Assembly (NCBI GenBank): GCA_005223375.1
Contig: RXOD01006290.1
Location: 1 to 10,758 of the forward strand
DNA: 10,758 nt
Reading direction: 5' to 3'
DNA from: Amoebophrya sp. AT5.2
Taxonomy: Eukaryota; Sar; Dinophyceae; Syndiniales; Amoebophryaceae
The notes beneath the pieces are model-generated. The model searched no databases. It was not told the origin of the DNA and saw only the letters and a list, made by a program, of their open reading frames with translations. Position 1 is the stretch's first letter. Every line of letters begins with the position of its first letter. Made by a program: the position numbers and the translations under genes. Shown here piece after piece: positions 7,703 through 10,758 of this stretch.

Positions 7703-8826
7703 CGTCGTCGCCGACGCGGATACGTGACCGATGTTGATGTTCGTGGACGTGGTGTTGCCTGGCTACTAAATTCCTCTACGCTGATGTGCCTGTGGTGCAA
7801 TCCGAAATTTAGTTGTATATGGCGCAGGTGCTGGAACGAAGTTGTAGTGCTAGAGTAGCGGTGTGGAGGTGGTCCGATCATACATATAAAAGACTTGTTG
7901 CACGACTTGTTCTTGTTCTGAGACAGTACAGAATATTCACAAGATTTATGCTCAAGCGGTTTGCGAGAGCGACAAGCTCGTCGCCTGAATGGGGTTGATT
8001 TTGATTCTGATGCGAGCGCTCTGAGACTGACTACAGACTCCAAGCAAAACCCATGTAAAGTCACAATTTCCGAGTCCGACCGAGAAGAGATGATGAATTG
8101 GGCGCGCGCGCGTCCATTGCATTCCTAAATGAAATCACCAGTCGCACAGCAATCATCAACACAGAAGTTTTACTGGCACCGCCGAAACAAGGCAACGCAG
8201 CGCGGCACGGAGAAGTACCGGGCAGAAAGCACCGAAGCAAATGACCTCAGAAGCAGCTGAACATGATTTACATTCATCGGGGGGCACATACAAGGACTGC
8301 AGGGTGGCCCTCGCGAAGCGACCAACGGCACCACCCAAATCGCCCAACCTCACGGTCGAGTGTTTGGTGGCAACCTCCCACGCGCTACCGATCAACATGA
8401 ATACTACGGATCATCAGAGAAACAAAGCAATCATTACAACCAGGACATCACCGATACTCATGGGTCCGGAGACCCAGGTACAAACAGTAAGAACGGGGGG
8501 CACAACAAGTAAGAACCGACAGCTCGTTACGACGGTTGCAGTCGTCAAGATAATTCGTGGTAAAGAACGAAGCTGAACACGCAAGGTATATGAATTTTCA
8601 CGATTACGACAAGGTTTCCGCTGTGCAGGGGGAGAATGTGGCGGAGCTGTTCGTGTTGATGTGGCTCCCGCAGGATTTCTGGTACTGGTGGTTCCTAGAA
8701 GTGCGTGCAATAGCACTTCTTTATGTTGATGTTTCTCATCGATTTCTATTCATAATGGCCCCTCGATCATGACAATTCCGGGAGAACAAGCGACGAGACG
8801 TGTCGACGTACAACGATCTTCTCCCT
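7703..8826. other. Long gene-free stretch
   Basis: No domain-bearing frame was found. It should contain the upstream region of the membrane-protein gene and the 3' region of the coiled-coil gene. A short GC alternation lies at 8101-8112. An 80-codon minus frame at 8156-8398 starts with ATG and is Cys-rich with a hydrophobic end, but nothing else supports it. Confidence 0.5.
8697..8720. repeat. Perfect inverted repeat, 8-bp arms
   Basis: AGAAGTGC and GCACTTCT flank an 8-base loop, in non-coding DNA about 110 bases past the stop of the coiled-coil gene. It may be a transcript-end hairpin or chance. Confidence 0.5.
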
Positions 8827-10209
8827 CTACTCACTCCCACTGCCGAGGCCACTCCAGTACGCCCTCGCGCCTCCTCCCGCCCTGTTCCTCGTTCCTCCCA
8901 GCAAGGAAAACCCTATCGCTCCTTTCACGAACGGTGGGCCCACCAGACAAGCGGGCATCTCCAGTCGTTTCGTCCGGTCCACCACCTTCCTGCGCACCCG
9001 GATCGTCGCCGGAGGGAACACCCCCACCGATGTCGAACCTGTGATCGTCATCTCTTTTTGCACCATCGGAGGAGGAGGAGGACCCGGGCATGCCTCCACG
9101 TCTCGCAACAGGTCGCGCAGCCGGGCGACCTGCGTCTGATCTTTGGATTCGCTCGTCGTCGGGCTCGGGCTCACGATCGCGTCCTCCGCAGCGTCAGCTT
9201 CCCTTGGTGGTCCCTGCTCCGTGCGACCTCCCTCCGATGCTTGTTCTTCATCTTGATCTTGATATTCCGACTCCACCGAGCGGAGACGATCTCCTTCTGG
9301 AATGGTGGGAAGCGCCGATAGCTGCGCGTTTTTCATCTCCTTCTGAAATGGTTTTTGTATTTGTTCGCCAACATCAGCTGCGGGCTCAACTACCTGCATT
9401 CGAGCATCTTCTGCTGCTGCGGGACGAGCATCATTTCCACCGTCCCCCGACGGAACAAGTGATTCTGTTTCTGTTTGTGGCCGACCACCAGATGATGAGT
9501 CCGCAAATGATCGGGGGACTTCTACTCCGAGCAGGTTCCCGACCTCTTGTAGCAGTTCGACTTTCTCCCGCGCAGCTTCCGTTTTGTGGCTGAGCTCGCG
9601 CTTCAGTTTTCTCAGAGCGGCATCCTGCTCGGCCAGAACGGTTTCGAGTCCGGCCTGGGCCTCACAAAAACATCGCTCCAGTTCCGCCACTTCCTCGTCG
9701 AACGCGTCGGAGTTTTCCTGAAAAGCGGCTGCCATTTCGGTTTCGAGCCGCTTCATCGGACGAGGTGCCCGCGGTGCAGCGGGAGAACGGTCCTGAGTGC
9801 AGCGAGGAGGTGCTAGCGAGGACGTGCTAGCTTGTTCCGCGATCACCTGCAGCGCGCAGGAGTCGTCTCCATCATCATTTTCCGCGGCTATCAATCCCGG
9901 AAGATTCCCACCTTCATCTCTCCGGAAGAACGCCGAGAGCTCGTCGTCCCCTATCCTTTCCACATCCGCGAAAAATGTCCTACCGCTTTCGTCGCAAAAC
10001 CTGCGCAGCTGCGCCTTGGCGCTCGCGAGCTCCGCGGGCGTGCGGCAGCCGGCGACCGCGCGGCGGAAACCCCCCATCTCCAGCCCTTCCCTGCACAACC
10101 CGATGTCGCCCGCACAAAGCGGATCGTACAGCGTCAGGCCGCGGAACACCTCCGCCGGTTCCTGCTGCGAAAGAGAACGAGCCTGTGCGCAGCTGGAGAC
10201 GGTTCCCAT
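8827..10209 (-). CDS. N-myristoylated coiled-coil protein of unknown family
   Basis: I take the ATG at 10207-10209, giving 460 residues, rather than an ATG-less extension up to 10545. The inverted copy at the window's right end shares only 19 bases before this ATG and has an in-frame TAG 42 bases upstream of its own. The N-terminus MGTVSSCAQA fits the N-myristoylation rule (Gly2, small residue at 6), with Cys7 as a likely palmitoylation site, predicting membrane attachment. Residues 20-100 look folded (LTLYDPLCAGDIGLCREGLE, RRAVAGC, LRRFCDESGRTFF). Residues 154-227 form a charged coiled coil (EEVAELERCF, ETVLAEQDAALRKLKRELSH, REKVELLQEV), followed by an acidic, Ser/Gln-rich disordered stretch. 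The C-terminal 90 residues (a PPPPPM run, then Gly/Arg-rich) are weaker and could belong to a different splice form. No known domain is recognised. Confidence 0.65.
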   Translation of the reverse strand: MGTVSSCAQARSLSQQEPAEVFRGLTLYDPLCAGDIGLCREGLEMGGFRRAVAGCRTPAELASAKAQLRRFCDESGRTFFADVERIGDDELSAFFRRDEGGNLPGLIAAENDDGDDSCALQVIAEQASTSSLAPPRCTQDRSPAAPRAPRPMKRLETEMAAAFQENSDAFDEEVAELERCFCEAQAGLETVLAEQDAALRKLKRELSHKTEAAREKVELLQEVGNLLGVEVPRSFADSSSGGRPQTETESLVPSGDGGNDARPAAAEDARMQVVEPAADVGEQIQKPFQKEMKNAQLSALPTIPEGDRLRSVESEYQDQDEEQASEGGRTEQGPPREADAAEDAIVSPSPTTSESKDQTQVARLRDLLRDVEACPGPPPPPMVQKEMTITGSTSVGVFPPATIRVRRKVVDRTKRLEMPACLVGPPFVKGAIGFSLLGGTRNRAGGGARAYWSGLGSGSE

Positions 10210-10228
10210 CCTCCGCCGCCACTTGGAA

Positions 10229-10709
10229 GCTACAGGTGCAGGGGCAGCAGCTGCGGTAGAAGCTGGTACGCGTAGTGGGGCAGGGGGTGGTAGAATGTTT
10301 CTGGCTGCGGTCGTGGTGGAGAGAGCTGAGCTGCTGGCCGCAGGTAGGTGAGGAAGGCGAGCTGAGGAAACAGGTACGTGTCGGGGGCTGTTACACTGAA
10401 GATGTACCGGAAGGTGCCGCACACTTGGACTGCGACTGCCGAACGCTGCATCATCCTGGGAGGCATCTTGTGCACTTTGTGCGTAAATTACATGTTGGGG
10501 TTGTGGTTGCGGGGCATGCTGATGAAAAAACGAGAAGCTTGGCACTGCTGGGTAGGCTGCAGCTTGTGAGACGTCCCAGTAGTGGTAGGGGTTGGAGAAG
10601 TCGTGATTGTAGGTATTGCTGTTCGACGTGGTAGGGTAGTTCGACTCGAGGGCATGGCACGCTGGTGTCGATTCCAGGTATGGCCGTAGTTTCCCGGATG
10701 GGCGAGCGT
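10229..10709. promoter_or_regulatory. Putative bidirectional promoter region
   Basis: The spacer separates two head-to-head copies of the same start codon (10209 minus, 10729 plus), so it would have to drive both if both are expressed. I see no TATA box or other defined promoter element. The call rests only on the arrangement. Several overlapping frames cross it on both strands, none convincing. Confidence 0.35.
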
Positions 10710-10728
10710 TTCCAAGTGGCGGCGGAGG

Positions 10729-10758
10729 ATGGGAACCGTCTCCAGCTGCGCACAGGCT
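10729..10758 (+). CDS. Start of a second copy of the myristoylated coiled-coil gene (partial)
   Basis: ATG at 10729-10731 begins MGTVSSCAQA, identical in DNA and protein to the start of the minus-strand gene at 10209. In the same frame a TAG at 10687-10689 with no ATG in between fixes this as the start, unless the leader is spliced. The gene continues beyond the window, so whether it is intact cannot be seen. Confidence 0.6.
   Translation, partial: MGTVSSCAQA

Larger units (their letters stand above)
10180..10758. repeat. Large inverted repeat with 49-bp perfect arms, open at window end
   Basis: Positions 10180-10228 and 10710-10758 are perfect reverse complements. Past 10228/10710 the similarity stops (10229/10709 mismatch, then unrelated). 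On the other side the right arm runs into the window end, so its full length is unknown. The 481-bp spacer 10229-10709 shows no internal symmetry. The arms cover 19 bases of leader plus the first ten codons of the coiled-coil gene. Confidence 0.95.

Noticed and set aside
7450..8064. Minus-strand frame of about 200 codons upstream of the membrane-protein gene
   Set aside because: It has no ATG start, overlaps the membrane-protein gene in another frame and is Arg/Ser/Pro-rich as expected of a shadow frame.
8156..8398. Minus-strand 80-codon Cys-rich frame starting MLIGSAWEVA
   Set aside because: It has an ATG, but its length is near what chance allows here and no family or context supports it.
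10230..10475. Minus-strand frame starting MHKMPPRMM and ending LPLHL
   Set aside because: It lies in the spacer between the inverted copies, with biased composition and no domain.
10210..10545. Extension of the coiled-coil gene upstream of MGTVSSC, starting MPSFSFFHQH
   Set aside because: It is low-complexity, the second copy shares only 19 bases of it, and the copy has an in-frame stop upstream of its ATG. The myristoylation signal needs the later start.
10378..10569. Plus-strand frame with a membrane-like helix (CIILGGILCTLCVNYMLGLW)
   Set aside because: It overlaps other open frames on the opposite strand and has no recognisable family. The hydrophobic run may come from reading a Pro/Gln/His-rich strand backwards.
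1..10758. tRNA genes, rRNA, CRISPR arrays and transposase genes
   Set aside because: No T-arm motif in a cloverleaf context, no regularly spaced repeat-spacer array and no transposase-like frame was found on either strand by eye.

Overview
The window looks like nuclear DNA from a gene-dense eukaryote. Several genes need splicing to restore conserved domains, two coenzyme Q/START and discoidin-type domains are split by short introns, proteins carry long Ala/Gly/Ser-rich linkers, and there are no ribosome binding sites or operons of bacterial type. The discoidin (F5/8 type C) exon resembles the version found in alveolate extracellular proteins, and five or six genes lie on the same strand, as is common in dinoflagellate-like alveolates. 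An alveolate such as a dinoflagellate or syndinian parasite is my inference, not something the sequence proves.

Layout, left to right. 1-132: a GC-rich array of hairpins and direct repeats that also reads as Gly-X-Y triplets. 490-1950 (minus): a spliced gene ending in an F5/8 type C domain. 2202-about 3720 (minus): a spliced COQ10-like (START superfamily, coenzyme Q-binding) gene with a long N-terminal extension. 3856-4008: an imperfect tandem duplication of a presequence-like segment, just upstream of the COQ10-like exon. 3935-4426 (minus): a small unrecognised gene with a well-formed helical core. 4875-5819 (minus): an intronless gene whose first 65 residues resemble the N-terminal helical part of DUF1704/MATCAP peptidases, followed by low complexity and no catalytic motif. 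6902-7702 (minus): a single-pass membrane protein with a Cys-rich membrane segment. 8827-10209 (minus): a coiled-coil protein starting with an N-myristoylation signal. 10729-10758 (plus): the first ten codons of an identical copy of that gene, running off the window. The stretches 4427-4874, 5820-6901 and 7703-8826 hold no gene I can support.

The most notable structure is at the right end. A perfect 49-bp inverted repeat (10180-10228 and 10710-10758) places two copies of the same myristoylated protein's start codon head to head across a unique 481-bp spacer. This is either a divergently transcribed duplicated gene pair or an assembly palindrome. The second theme is introns flanked by short direct repeats (GGTACT, TGAC, GGTA), the pattern expected of introner-type intron insertion. 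The genes do not form an obvious pathway.
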